DNA of 32,913 nucleotides. Source: a virus. Each line of letters starts with the position of its first letter. The first letter of the stretch is position 1. The notes under the pieces were generated by a model. It saw only the letters and a list, made by a program, of their open reading frames with translations, searched no databases and had not been told where the DNA came from. The stretch spans positions 1 to 32,913 of IMG/VR virus record IMGVR_UViG_3300005827_000069, one strand, 5' to 3'. The position numbers were made by a program, and so were the translations under genes. Below, one piece after another: positions 15,749 through 23,316 of this stretch.

Positions 15749-16590
15749 CAGATCAACTCCCAGTCGGGCTTGAAGGAATGAAGCGAACCGATCTGCATAA
15801 TGAAATCGCCGACCCGAACTCCCTTCCACCGAGCGTCACGAGACTGGAGCTCACGAAGCATCCAGACGACAAGCCGCGCAGTCAAGTACAGATCATTGCG
15901 GAAATGCTTGACGAAGTCGCAGCTGCGGATATGGTAGTTGACGCTGAGACGATCCTGCCGCATCATAAAGTGATAGCCGATGGTACAGGGTGCTCGCTTG
16001 TCGCCTCCTCCCGTGTCTTCGGGGAACCAGACCGGCAGGTAAGCCTGTCGCGTCAGGGGATCATCGATCATCAGAGCCACAACGTCCTTGAGGTCGCCAT
16101 ACTCATACATGATGCCGGCCATGGTCGTTGACTTGCCCATCTGGAAGTAGTCCCGATACCTCGAACGGAACTCGGCGCTGTCCTTTGTGGGTTCCTTGAC
16201 CACGTGAGCGAGCTTCGGCCAGTACCGTTCCATGTAGTTGTGATTGAACTTGCCTCGACGATCAAGGAAGGACTCCGCTCCTCGCCCGGCGTTCCACGGC
16301 CAGTTCTTGAACTCAGTGCCGGGGTTGATCGGGAAACCGCAGACACGTTCCTCGAAGTGAGCATCCGCCCAGGGAAGATCGGGTTCGATGTCCTTGGCGT
16401 ATGCCTCGAGGTCCGTTTCATACCCATCCATGGGAATTTGCAGGTGGAGGTGGGTAAGCTCGAGACAGGCCATGTTGGGATTGTTAGCAATCTCCACACC
16501 CTGCCACCGACGACTGTGAACCAGCTCACCTTCATCCTTGAGCTCACATCGGATATTCTTGATGGCCTGGCCGAAACTGTCGTAGATCAT
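15748..16590 (-). CDS. Thymidylate synthase-superfamily enzyme, candidate dCMP hydroxymethylase/methylase
   Basis: 280 residues. TS-family landmarks: DDPLTRQAYLPVW (phosphate-binding Arg181), PC202 (catalytic Cys), IRSCD (Arg222-Asp225) and IGSLHSF (His271). The spacing from Cys202 to the RSCD motif equals that of E. coli ThyA. Counting eight residues past Asp225, the position of ThyA Asn177 is Asp233. In T4 dCMP hydroxymethylase and engineered TS, Asp here switches specificity from dUMP to dCMP. An Asn (232) sits next to it, so a one-residue shift is the main caveat. Predicted product: 5-hydroxymethyl- or 5-methyl-dCMP; ordinary TS remains possible. ATGA overlap with the second TS-like gene; SD GGAGAAG. 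Confidence 0.75.
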   Translation of the reverse strand: MIYDSFGQAIKNIRCELKDEGELVHSRRWQGVEIANNPNMACLELTHLHLQIPMDGYETDLEAYAKDIEPDLPWADAHFEERVCGFPINPGTEFKNWPWNAGRGAESFLDRRGKFNHNYMERYWPKLAHVVKEPTKDSAEFRSRYRDYFQMGKSTTMAGIMYEYGDLKDVVALMIDDPLTRQAYLPVWFPEDTGGGDKRAPCTIGYHFMMRQDRLSVNYHIRSCDFVKHFRNDLYLTARLVVWMLRELQSRDARWKGVRVGDFIMQIGSLHSFKPDWELI

Positions 16591-17423
16591 TCGTCTTCTC
16601 CTTCTTCGGTCTCATCGTAGTCATTGCGATGTCCCGGATGATTGTCTCGCAGGTATTGAGTAAGTTCCCTGCGCCGTTTGCCCTTGATGCGCTTATCCGC
16701 ATCCATCTTCACCCTCAGCGCCTGTGCGAACTTGGCAATGCCCCGGTAATGCTCCTCGCACAGGTAACGAGCAGTCCATTTGATAATCCAGTCGTAGAAA
16801 TACCGATCCTTCTTCTTGATCTTCTCCAGCTCCGCGATGGGATCCTCCAGGTGGGGGATCGCCGTCACGAAGTACTGCGGGTGGACTGTAATGTTTGCGA
16901 AGTGACAGGTCAACCCTAGAAACTCCATGCCCGAGAAATCGAAATCCTTGAGCAGGACGTCTCGAATGAAGACCAGATCGGCCGGGAACTTCTTGAGCAG
17001 CTCGGTCGTTCGGTAGAAGACATCGATGAAGTACTGAGCGTTCTTGCCGCCCTTCACTTGGGTGATGACAACGGACTGAAGGCAGGGCCCCATGACCGAT
17101 GCTCGCTTGGACTTCTTCACCGCGTCATTCTTGAGGAAGTGGTTGTAGCAGGTGAAGCCCACAGAGCCATAGGACGGCTTCGACCTGCGAAGCTTCCATA
17201 GCATCAGTGCTGCCTCAATGCTTTCTTCGTGAACGTAGAGACGCTTCAAATGCGACATCTTCGCAGACGTATAACCAGCATCCTCGAGGATGAGTGGATC
17301 CTTGTGATCCCATAGGTCGTCGAACCTGATAGACCTCCCCCTGATAATCTTGCGACAACCTGAATAGAAGTCAGCCTCGCGGCGTGACAGCTTCAGGACC
17401 TCATTGATCCACTCACTCTTCAT
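16587..17423 (-). CDS. Second thymidylate-synthase-fold protein (divergent)
   Basis: 278 residues. A diverged TS pattern is visible: GPC114 (Cys), a beta-strand segment of about 23 residues, YRTTE (Arg138, Glu141), FPADLVFIRDVLL and NITVHPQY (His181). Eight residues past Glu141 is Asp149, again Asp where TS has Asn. The N-terminal 90 residues are helical and not typical of TS, and the C-terminus is basic then acidic. It is directly upstream of, and overlaps, the other TS-like gene, so the two may form a heteromer or catalyse successive steps. The assignment rests on motif spacing and is less certain than for the neighbour. Confidence 0.55.
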   Translation of the reverse strand: MKSEWINEVLKLSRREADFYSGCRKIIRGRSIRFDDLWDHKDPLILEDAGYTSAKMSHLKRLYVHEESIEAALMLWKLRRSKPSYGSVGFTCYNHFLKNDAVKKSKRASVMGPCLQSVVITQVKGGKNAQYFIDVFYRTTELLKKFPADLVFIRDVLLKDFDFSGMEFLGLTCHFANITVHPQYFVTAIPHLEDPIAELEKIKKKDRYFYDWIIKWTARYLCEEHYRGIAKFAQALRVKMDADKRIKGKRRRELTQYLRDNHPGHRNDYDETEEGEDE

Positions 17424-17426
17424 GAC

Positions 17427-18371
17427 TCAGATTGCCCTTGTGTCGGAGTATCGGTCGGCGTCTTGGTTGAAGCCCTGGAACTCGGGCTCGTCTTGAGGAA
17501 CCCCGAACAGTTCATCAAAGATGGCGTTGTCTTCGATCAGATCGCGGTGATCGGGTGGCAGCCAGCCGGCAGGTTTCCGGACATCATACTTGACCTCACG
17601 GCCGCTGTCCTCGGCACCTGGATCATCGGTCGCCAAGACCTTGGCCATGTTGGCCTTGACAACGCGGCGCCATGCTTCCATGAAAGCCTTCCGACCGAAC
17701 TGAACGTCGGCAGTTCCCAGGACAACCCACACTGCGTCAACGAGGGAGTCCAGCTGCTTCTCCAGGGCAGTGATGATGTCCCGGCGATCCCGTCGCTCGA
17801 TTGCGTCGATCAGCTTGGGATACTCGTCTTCATATTCGCCGGTCTCCTCCTGATGGAACTTCGTTCTGAAGTCATGGAGGTCGGCCGGCAGGAGACGGGG
17901 CTTGCCGAGGTATTCCTGACCGAACTTGGCATGGAACGCATTGACATCGCCCATCAGGTCAGGGAAGTCGTGCTCTCGAAGATGAAGCTTCTCGGCGATC
18001 ATTTCTGCCTGTGCGTCCAGGACACGCCTCATCCAGTCAACGAACTCGCGGCCCATTCGATGATTGTTCTGCGGGGCCGCGCGGGTAATCATATGGTAGA
18101 CGTCGGTCACCTCGTGCAGTTCGATGCGGAACGCAGCCGCGCTCTGGTTCTCATCGTCCCAGATCATAACGTCACGGGATGCAACGGCCTCGAGTTCGGT
18201 GAAGCGATGAGCCCACCTGTCATCGTTGGTCCAGAACATCATGCCTTCCTCATTGCGGTAGGCTACGCCATCTACCCAGACGTATTCCCAGTCATTCGAC
18301 TTGCCCTTCTGTGGTCCCATGAACTGATATAGGCCGCCCTCTGCATGGCGGTGTGTTGGTACGAACTTCAT
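17427..18371 (-). CDS. MazG-like all-alpha NTP pyrophosphohydrolase with N-terminal extension
   Basis: 314 residues. Residues about 140-250 carry the MazG/dCTPase-type helical motif: DVNAFHAKFG, E175-E-T-G-E179 (QEETGEYEDE), D208-x3-D212 (LDSLVDAVWVVLGT) and K239-x-N241-x2-K244. These residues bind magnesium and the triphosphate. Residues 1-110 form a separate unidentified domain (WEYVWVDGVAYRN, MFWTNDDRWAHRF). The enzyme should hydrolyse a nucleoside triphosphate to the monophosphate and PPi; T4 uses an all-alpha enzyme of this kind (gp56) to remove dCTP. GAGGAG precedes the ATG. It ends three bases before the second TS-like gene. Confidence 0.75.
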   Translation of the reverse strand: MKFVPTHRHAEGGLYQFMGPQKGKSNDWEYVWVDGVAYRNEEGMMFWTNDDRWAHRFTELEAVASRDVMIWDDENQSAAAFRIELHEVTDVYHMITRAAPQNNHRMGREFVDWMRRVLDAQAEMIAEKLHLREHDFPDLMGDVNAFHAKFGQEYLGKPRLLPADLHDFRTKFHQEETGEYEDEYPKLIDAIERRDRRDIITALEKQLDSLVDAVWVVLGTADVQFGRKAFMEAWRRVVKANMAKVLATDDPGAEDSGREVKYDVRKPAGWLPPDHRDLIEDNAIFDELFGVPQDEPEFQGFNQDADRYSDTRAI

Positions 18372-18382
18372 TGGATAGCTCC

Positions 18383-18883
18383 TCAGTTGGAGTTGGCTTG
18401 GGTGTACTCATAGTGGAAATAGACCGTAGCGATCAGCTGGTCCATGTCATCGCCGATGCGATAGATGAAGTGAGCATGACGAGCAGCCCACAGACGATAC
18501 TCCTTGAGGAGCTCTTCCTGCTTGGTAGCGAGAAGCTTTTGATGGACCTCGGTATCGTGGTCCTTGAGAACGTGACCCTCGAAGCCTCGATCACCGGCAT
18601 CGCAGTAGATCAAGGTGGGCTTCGACTCATAGAACAGCATTGCTCTGCCCGGCGTGATAGGATCACCTTCGGGACGGAACTTGCCGTAAATGGAATTGGA
18701 GATCACGGGATGACGGACGAATAACGTCTGCGTTAAGGTGGCATAGCCATCAACGCGAGCATTTATCTCGTCATCCGACTTTGGCGGCCCTTCACTTTCT
18801 TGGATATTCAGGCCTATATAATCAGCGAGCGCCTGCGCCAGGGTGCTCTTCCCTGAATTGTCCATTCCTTCAATAACGATCAT
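18383..18883 (-). CDS. P-loop deoxynucleoside monophosphate kinase-like protein
   Basis: 166 residues. Starts MIVIEGMDNSGKSTLA with Walker A GMDNSGKST (6-14), and has RHPVISNSIYGKF and LIYCDAGDRGF, the arrangement of thymidylate kinase-like enzymes. It probably phosphorylates a dNMP, perhaps the product of the adjacent TS-like enzymes. The phage HMdU-DNA kinases belong to the same P-loop class, so a DNA substrate cannot be excluded. First gene of the leftward nucleotide/replication operon, about 40 bases from its promoter. Confidence 0.7.
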   Translation of the reverse strand: MIVIEGMDNSGKSTLAQALADYIGLNIQESEGPPKSDDEINARVDGYATLTQTLFVRHPVISNSIYGKFRPEGDPITPGRAMLFYESKPTLIYCDAGDRGFEGHVLKDHDTEVHQKLLATKQEELLKEYRLWAARHAHFIYRIGDDMDQLIATVYFHYEYTQANSN

Positions 18884-18908
18884 CGGGCATACCCCCAGGT
18901 TTGACGGT

Positions 18909-18924
18909 GTTGACTCAAGTCGAC
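18909..18924. promoter_or_regulatory. Candidate operator (inverted repeat) at the divergent promoters
   Basis: GTTGACT (18909-18915), two bases, AGTCGAC (18918-18924): 7-bp inverted arms with one mismatch. It covers the -35 of the rightward promoter and lies at the expected start site of the leftward one, so one bound dimer could affect both. Confidence 0.45.
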
Positions 18925-18939
18925 ATTTGCTGTTATACT
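18910..18939 (+). promoter_or_regulatory. Rightward promoter of the regulator/primase-helicase operon
   Basis: TTGACT (18910-18915) and TATACT (18934-18939), 18-base spacer; read as TTATAC the spacer is 17. Transcription should begin near 18946, leaving a short leader before the GTG at 18974. Confidence 0.65.
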
Positions 18940-18961
18940 CTGGAACTCACGCCGTTGTCAA
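18932..18961 (-). promoter_or_regulatory. Leftward promoter of the nucleotide/replication operon
   Basis: On the minus strand a perfect TTGACA (18956-18961), 18 bases, then TATAAC (18932-18937). The start should be near 18925. It shares its -10 bases with the rightward promoter at 18910-18939. Confidence 0.7.
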
Positions 18962-18973
18962 CCGGGGGTATTC

Positions 18974-19150
18974 GTGGAAAGACTTGAGGATTACTTTTCG
19001 GTGGAAGCGGCAGCCCGCGCCACCGGGATAAAATACAAGACGCTCCTACAACGGATTGCTAGAGGCACCGTTGAAGCCAAGGAGTTCGGGAGGATGAAGC
19101 TTGTTCCTACTAAGGAAGTTGAGCGCCTTAAGAAGGAACAGACCCTGTGA
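18974..19150 (+). CDS. Excisionase/MerR-like mini-regulator (58 aa)
   Basis: 58 residues from GTG 18974 to TGA 19150. The sequence YFSVEAAARATGIKYKTLLQRIARG followed by VEAKEFGRMKLVPTKEVERLKK is the helix-turn-helix plus wing pattern of the HTH_17/excisionase class ('SVEEAARxTGxxxxTLxRRIxRGxxxAxxxGRxxxI'). It probably binds DNA, perhaps the nearby inverted repeat. A weak GGGGGT precedes the start. It ends in GTGA, overlapping the GTG start of the primase-helicase gene, so the two are coupled. Excision itself is unlikely since no integrase is in the window. Confidence 0.75.
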   Translation: MERLEDYFSVEAAARATGIKYKTLLQRIARGTVEAKEFGRMKLVPTKEVERLKKEQTL

Positions 19151-21087
19151 GCATCATTACCCAGCTGTGGAAAGATCAGCCAGGCAAGTTCTTCTGCATC
19201 TCAACAAAATCGGGAGCAGGCAAGTGGAAAGATCATTTCTTTTCCGTCGATGAGTTCGGCGAGATAAAAGCCTTCCTCCGTGACAACTCTGACAAGGACA
19301 TCTACTTCTGCCCTCACGGGTTCAATCGTCGTAGTCGCTCGAAGACCGAAGCGGTTATCCCCAACCTGCTATGGGCTGACCTTGATTTCTCCAATCCCAC
19401 GAACAAGAAGATCTTCAAGGGACTAAAGCCGACCATCGCTATCGAGTCTTCTCCTGGTCGATATGTCGGCCTGTGGATACTCAGCGAGCCGATGACAGAG
19501 TCGATCAACCGGCGCTTAACCTATCACCTCGAGGCTGACCATGGCGGATGGGATCTCACACAGGTTCTGAGGTTCCCCGGCACCCGTAACTTCAAGTACA
19601 AGTCTCAGCCTATTGTTCGTGTCCTATGGGATGACGGACCGATCTACTCGCTGAAGCGTATCGAGAAGTACTTGCCGGAGGATGACGAAAGCGAAGACGG
19701 GGATGGTGAGAACCTATCCGCTGCCGAGGTGTTCGAGGAATATCAAGGCAAGATGCCCCGTTGGCTTCGTCGGGAACTTATGGCCAAGAAGGTTACCAGC
19801 AAGGCTGATCGCAGCGAGATGCTGTGGAAGTTGGAGAACGCCTGCATCGAGATTGGTATGTCTCTCGACGAGGCTTTCGCTGTAATCAAGAATAGCATAT
19901 GGAACAAGTTTGCGGGTCGGCGCAATGAGGACAGTCAACTGAGGAGAGAACTCAGCAAGATTGTTGACAGCCACTTCAAGGAAAAGCCCAAAGGCGCTGA
20001 TAAGCGTCACATGAAATCGGATGAAGAAGAGTCCCAGGAAGAAAAGACCTACAACAGCTTCATCAAGTTCGAGAGTATGGATGATGTCCGTGAAGAGAAG
20101 CTCGACTTTATCTGGAAGCCTTACCTTGCTCGAGGGGAAGTGTCGATCCTCGAAGGCGATCCGGGCCTCGGTAAATCTTACATGGCTCAGATGGTTGCAG
20201 GCTCCATAGCCACAGGTCGGAGAATTCCATCGCCCTACAAGGGACAGCCTAAGGTGACAGGCTCTGTCGTTTATTTCGACATGGAAAACTCAGCAGGCAC
20301 AGTCACCAAGCCTCGACTAACGCAGAACGGCTTTACTAACTTCGACGGCAACTACCATGTTGTTCAGCAACCATTCAGCGTCGATGACGAGGAAGCATTG
20401 GACTTGATCTATGAGAACCTTGAACGTATCAAGCCCTCGCTGGTTGTCTTCGACACACTTAACACCTACATCGGACGAGCAGATACCCATAAGGCTTCCG
20501 AGGTTGCCCAAGCATTCGGTATCTTTATGCAGATCGCCAAGGATTTCAACTGTGCAGTCCTGGTCCTCCGACACCTTACGAAGGGATCTGGTCCAGCAAT
20601 TTATCGAGGCCAAGGGTCGGTATCCTTCGGTGGTCTTGCACGAGTTGTCATGGTGGTTGGTGTAGACCCGGAAGACAGCGATACTCGAGTCATGGCGATT
20701 GTGAAGATGAACTTCGCCAAACCGCCGCAGGCCATTGAGTTCCGTATCGAGGAACGAAAGAAGGAAGCTTCTCAGTTTGTCTGGGGTGAGTATACCAACC
20801 TGTCCGCACAGGAGATCCTCGATGCTTCGGCTCAGGCTCGACAGGAAGGTAAGCAAGGCCAGGGCATTCAGGATGCAATGGAATTCCTCGAGAGCACGAT
20901 CACCGGCGTAGCTGTAGAGGTAGGGAAGCTGTATAGGATGGCGGAGAAAAAGTCCGTCTCGAAGAAGATGCTTGATCGCGCAGCTTCAAAGATGAACATT
21001 GACAAACGTGTTAAGGGCAAGAAGGAAAATCGCGTCGAGAAGTGGATCATCAATCCCGACGGCGACGAGGACGACTCCGAGGACTGA
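19147..21087 (+). CDS. Primase-polymerase/RecA-fold replicative helicase
   Basis: 646 residues, GTG start. Residues about 1-170 look like a RepB-type archaeo-eukaryotic primase: W-A-D78-L-D80, IESSPGRYVGLW and LTQVLRFPGTRNFKYK. Residues about 310-570 form a RepA/RecA-fold hexameric helicase domain: Walker A GDPGLGKS (337-344), VYFDMEN, Walker B LVVFDTLN (Asp436), VLVLRHLTKG. The C-terminal 75 residues look like a winged helix ending in an acidic tail. It would unwind and prime phage DNA in one polypeptide. A hairpin at 21095-21125 follows the stop. Confidence 0.85.
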   Translation: MSIITQLWKDQPGKFFCISTKSGAGKWKDHFFSVDEFGEIKAFLRDNSDKDIYFCPHGFNRRSRSKTEAVIPNLLWADLDFSNPTNKKIFKGLKPTIAIESSPGRYVGLWILSEPMTESINRRLTYHLEADHGGWDLTQVLRFPGTRNFKYKSQPIVRVLWDDGPIYSLKRIEKYLPEDDESEDGDGENLSAAEVFEEYQGKMPRWLRRELMAKKVTSKADRSEMLWKLENACIEIGMSLDEAFAVIKNSIWNKFAGRRNEDSQLRRELSKIVDSHFKEKPKGADKRHMKSDEEESQEEKTYNSFIKFESMDDVREEKLDFIWKPYLARGEVSILEGDPGLGKSYMAQMVAGSIATGRRIPSPYKGQPKVTGSVVYFDMENSAGTVTKPRLTQNGFTNFDGNYHVVQQPFSVDDEEALDLIYENLERIKPSLVVFDTLNTYIGRADTHKASEVAQAFGIFMQIAKDFNCAVLVLRHLTKGSGPAIYRGQGSVSFGGLARVVMVVGVDPEDSDTRVMAIVKMNFAKPPQAIEFRIEERKKEASQFVWGEYTNLSAQEILDASAQARQEGKQGQGIQDAMEFLESTITGVAVEVGKLYRMAEKKSVSKKMLDRAASKMNIDKRVKGKKENRVEKWIINPDGDEDDSED

Positions 21088-21094
21088 TACTAGT

Positions 21095-21125
21095 AAGGCC
21101 GCCTGCGTGATTGCAGAACGGCCTT
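21095..21125 (+). terminator. Hairpin after the primase-helicase gene
   Basis: AAGGCCG (21095-21101) pairs with CGGCCTT (21119-21125), and CTGC/GCAG pair inside. It starts 8 bases after the stop. No T-run follows, so it may be a weak or Rho-assisted terminator. Confidence 0.45.
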
Positions 21126-21320
21126 CACTGGATATGAAAGGATCGGGGGGTTAATCTGTCTTGCTACGGCCAGGTCATGGGCAGTTCTCCTCGTCGGCGA
21201 TCAACCACCCGAGGCTTGTCGAATGCACCTCGGGTCAACAGTCATCATATTCGCGCAACGAGCGCCTTGTGTCAACCACCATATGCTGTCCAGTGATTGC
21301 TATGGTGTGGCATAAAACAG

Positions 21321-21349
21321 TTGACGCCATATGATGGTGGTGGTACATT
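21321..21349 (+). promoter_or_regulatory. Sigma-70-type promoter for the early HTH gene
   Basis: TTGACG (21321-21326), 17 bases, TACATT (21344-21349). Expected start is near 21356, giving a leader of about 35 bases before the ATG at 21391. Confidence 0.65.
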
Positions 21350-21356
21350 CATCGCG

Positions 21357-21370
21357 TCGTCAATTGACGA
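21357..21370. promoter_or_regulatory. Perfect 14-bp palindrome at the transcription start, candidate operator
   Basis: TCGTCAATTGACGA is fully self-complementary and lies immediately downstream of the -10 at 21344-21349, where a bound repressor would block initiation. Confidence 0.45.
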
Positions 21371-21390
21371 TGATCTGAAAGGACCCAACC

Positions 21391-22131
21391 ATGTCTAACA
21401 ACCTTGAGAAGCTTAACCGCTTGAGAGTGAATGCGGGGAAACCCGAACTCAAATCGTGGAAGGCCCCGCAGGCCAAACTCGATCAGCAAATCGCCAACCT
21501 CGAGAAAGCCGGCTTCACTGATGTCTTGCCCGGAGCGAATGTCGAGGCCAAACCTGTCATCGATGATCCGAAGGTTGCCGCAGCGCGACCGGAGCCCGAT
21601 CCCGCGCCGGACCTGAGCAATGTCGATGCCGCGGGCATCAGCGGGAAGGGAGTCCGGGTGATGAACGGCAAGCCCTCACTCGCCCGAGGACTCGATACCG
21701 ACGGCTACGCCCGTCACTCCCGCAAGGCTGTGCAGGATCATCGAGCCCAGGAGAAGAAGGAGAAGAAGGCCTCAAAGGTCAAGCTCTCCGATACCGACAA
21801 GAAGCAGATCAAGGATGAGGCCGCGGCGCGCGGCAAGGTCGATCCCAAGAAGGATCCCGAGAAGGCGAAGCGCCAGGAGAAGCACATCGCCGACAAACGC
21901 GCCAAGCGCGAGAAGGAAGGCAAGCTCAAGCCGGTCAAGGAGAAGGATCCGAACATCGTGACCGCAGCGGACCTTGCTCGGGAGCTCGACATCGATCCCA
22001 AGGTTGCGCGGGCCAAGCTTCGCCGCCACAAGGAGAAGATCGAGAAGATCGTTCCCAAGTGGGACGGCAGCTGGGAGTTCCCGAAGAAGGCGGCCGAGGC
22101 TATCAAGAAGATCCTCCGCAGCGAGAAGTAA
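21391..22131 (+). CDS. HTH protein with charged linker (paralogue B)
   Basis: 246 residues, AAAGGA upstream of the ATG. The first 110 residues hold a helical segment and a Pro/Asp-rich region; about 120-190 are a Lys/Glu/Arg-rich linker (KKEKKASKVKLS, KRAKREKEGKLK). The C-terminal 55 residues (NIVTAADLARELDIDPKVARAKLRRH, WDGSWEFPKKAAEAIKKIL) form an HTH-like domain with the same layout as the protein at 7352-7714. It probably binds DNA or nucleoprotein and is the first gene of the rightward early block, under its own promoter with a palindromic operator. Function unknown. Confidence 0.7.
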   Translation: MSNNLEKLNRLRVNAGKPELKSWKAPQAKLDQQIANLEKAGFTDVLPGANVEAKPVIDDPKVAAARPEPDPAPDLSNVDAAGISGKGVRVMNGKPSLARGLDTDGYARHSRKAVQDHRAQEKKEKKASKVKLSDTDKKQIKDEAAARGKVDPKKDPEKAKRQEKHIADKRAKREKEGKLKPVKEKDPNIVTAADLARELDIDPKVARAKLRRHKEKIEKIVPKWDGSWEFPKKAAEAIKKILRSEK

Positions 22132-22163
22132 CCCCGATTGCAGAACATAACGGCATCGGCGAG

Positions 22164-22192
22164 TTGATCGTCGGTGCCCGTTGTGTCATTGT
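22164..22192 (+). promoter_or_regulatory. Early cassette promoter, copy 1
   Basis: TTGATC (22164-22169), 17 bases, CATTGT (22187-22192), then a leader with GCAATAACGCAACGGAGAAA before the ATG at 22226. Same architecture as the seven other copies listed below. Confidence 0.6.
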
Positions 22193-22225
22193 GTGATCGT
22201 TGCAATAACGCAACGGAGAAATGAC

Positions 22226-22465
22226 ATGACCCAACAAGCTATTGTTGCCGACACGCCGGAGAAGATTGAACGCTTCCGCGCTGTCGTTATCCGAAGCGCG
22301 ATCAAGCTGTATGCCAAGACAGGCATGAAGGCCAACCGCGCCTACACCCCGTCCAACATGAAAGCCGCAGCCGAGCAGATCACCGGCAAGAAGTTCAAGC
22401 GCGGCGATTGGCCGGCCATGATCCAAGCCATCAGCGACTACCTGGGGGACCCCGCCAATGACTGA
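22226..22465 (+). CDS. Small early protein, unknown function
   Basis: 79 residues, start chosen at 22226 with GGAG 8-9 bases upstream; a longer frame from 22181 would run through the promoter leader. Basic and helical, with LYAKTGMKANRAYTPSNMKAAAEQITGKKFKRG, a pattern seen in small phage proteins. No catalytic motif. It overlaps the DUF2786 gene by 8 bases, so the two are probably co-translated and may cooperate. Confidence 0.65.
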   Translation: MTQQAIVADTPEKIERFRAVVIRSAIKLYAKTGMKANRAYTPSNMKAAAEQITGKKFKRGDWPAMIQAISDYLGDPAND

Positions 22466-23309
22466 GGAAGAAATCAGGAAGGCCAAGGAGCGTATCGCCA
22501 AGCTCCTCAACATGACGGTCGAGAACGGCTGCTCGGAGGACGAGGCCGAGAACGCCATGCGAATGGCCGCGGGCCTTGCAGCTCGCGTCGGCATATCGGT
22601 CGAAGCCTGTCGGCCGGCCGGCGAAGCGAAGCCGAAGATCAACGAGAAGCGCATCAACCGGCAGATGAAGGTCTATGAGTCCTTCTGTGCTGAGGCTGCA
22701 GCCGTGCTCTACGGAGTCGACTGCTATGCTCCGAACTTCGGCAAGAACGGCTTTTGGTTCACCGGGCGTGAAGAGAACATCGAGCTGGCCGAACAGACTC
22801 AGCTCTGGCTCGTTCGTCAGGTAGAACAGCTCTACAAGCAAGCCCTCCCGCGAGGATTGTCGAAGCGTGACCGCGCGGAGTTCCGCGGCTCGTTCAAGGA
22901 TGCCTGTGGTGAGCGGATCTACGAGCGAGCCCGCAGGATGATGCGGGATATGAAGACCAACGAGAGAGCTGCACAGGAGGCAACAGGATCCAACGCCCTG
23001 GTCGTCGCCGGCTACTTCGAGACGCTCAAGCAGGAAATCAAGGACTACGAGGACAAGAAGTACTTCGAGCCCATGAGACTCGCCGCACAGAAACGCGAGG
23101 AGGAACGGATAGCGATGCTCGCCGCCATGACGGAAGAGGATCGAGTCGACTTCCTCGCGGCCGAGGAGGCAGCCCGCAACAAGCCCGAGAAGAAGACCAA
23201 GGTCAAGGCCTACAAGGCGCCCCGCACTCGCAACCCCAAGCGAGGATCAGGAACCGGAGCCGGGTGGTCGGCTGGGGACAGCGTTCAGCTTCGTCAGACG
23301 ATAGGATAA
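22458..23309 (+). CDS. DUF2786-type protein
   Basis: 283 residues. The opening (EEIRKAKERIAKLLNMTVENGCSEDEAENAMRMAAGLAARVGIS) is characteristic of the DUF2786 family, a short helical domain. The central part (CAEAAAVLYGVDCY, FTGREENIELAEQTQLWLVRQVEQL, FRGSFKDACGERI) matches the companion domain often following it in phage and bacterial proteins. The last 70 residues are charged and Lys/Arg-rich. Function of this family is not established. Second gene of the first early cassette. Confidence 0.8.
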   Translation: MTEEEIRKAKERIAKLLNMTVENGCSEDEAENAMRMAAGLAARVGISVEACRPAGEAKPKINEKRINRQMKVYESFCAEAAAVLYGVDCYAPNFGKNGFWFTGREENIELAEQTQLWLVRQVEQLYKQALPRGLSKRDRAEFRGSFKDACGERIYERARRMMRDMKTNERAAQEATGSNALVVAGYFETLKQEIKDYEDKKYFEPMRLAAQKREEERIAMLAAMTEEDRVDFLAAEEAARNKPEKKTKVKAYKAPRTRNPKRGSGTGAGWSAGDSVQLRQTIG

Positions 23310-23316
23310 GACGGAT

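Larger units (their letters stand above)
21088..21390. other. 303-bp intergenic region between replication and early-gene blocks
   Basis: Contains the hairpin at 21095-21125, a perfect 8-bp stem ACCCGAGG/CCTCGGGT (21207-21214 and 21228-21235), a promoter at 21321-21349 and a palindrome at 21357-21370. An imperfect inverted pair also occurs, ACCACCATATG near 21278 and CATATGATGGTGGT near 21329. No coding frame with a start and ribosome-binding site was seen. Confidence 0.6.

Noticed and set aside
17463-18332. Plus-strand frame of 289 codons
   Set aside because: Antisense to the MazG-like gene, whose motifs are clear on the minus strand.
18974-19150. Excisionase-like protein taken as evidence for a temperate phage
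   Set aside because: The fold is shared by many regulators and no integrase or attachment site was found in the window.
21236-21285. Minus-strand TTGACA near 21283 as a leftward promoter
   Set aside because: The TATGAT beyond it is 20 bases away and the transcript would run antisense into the primase-helicase gene; spacing too long.
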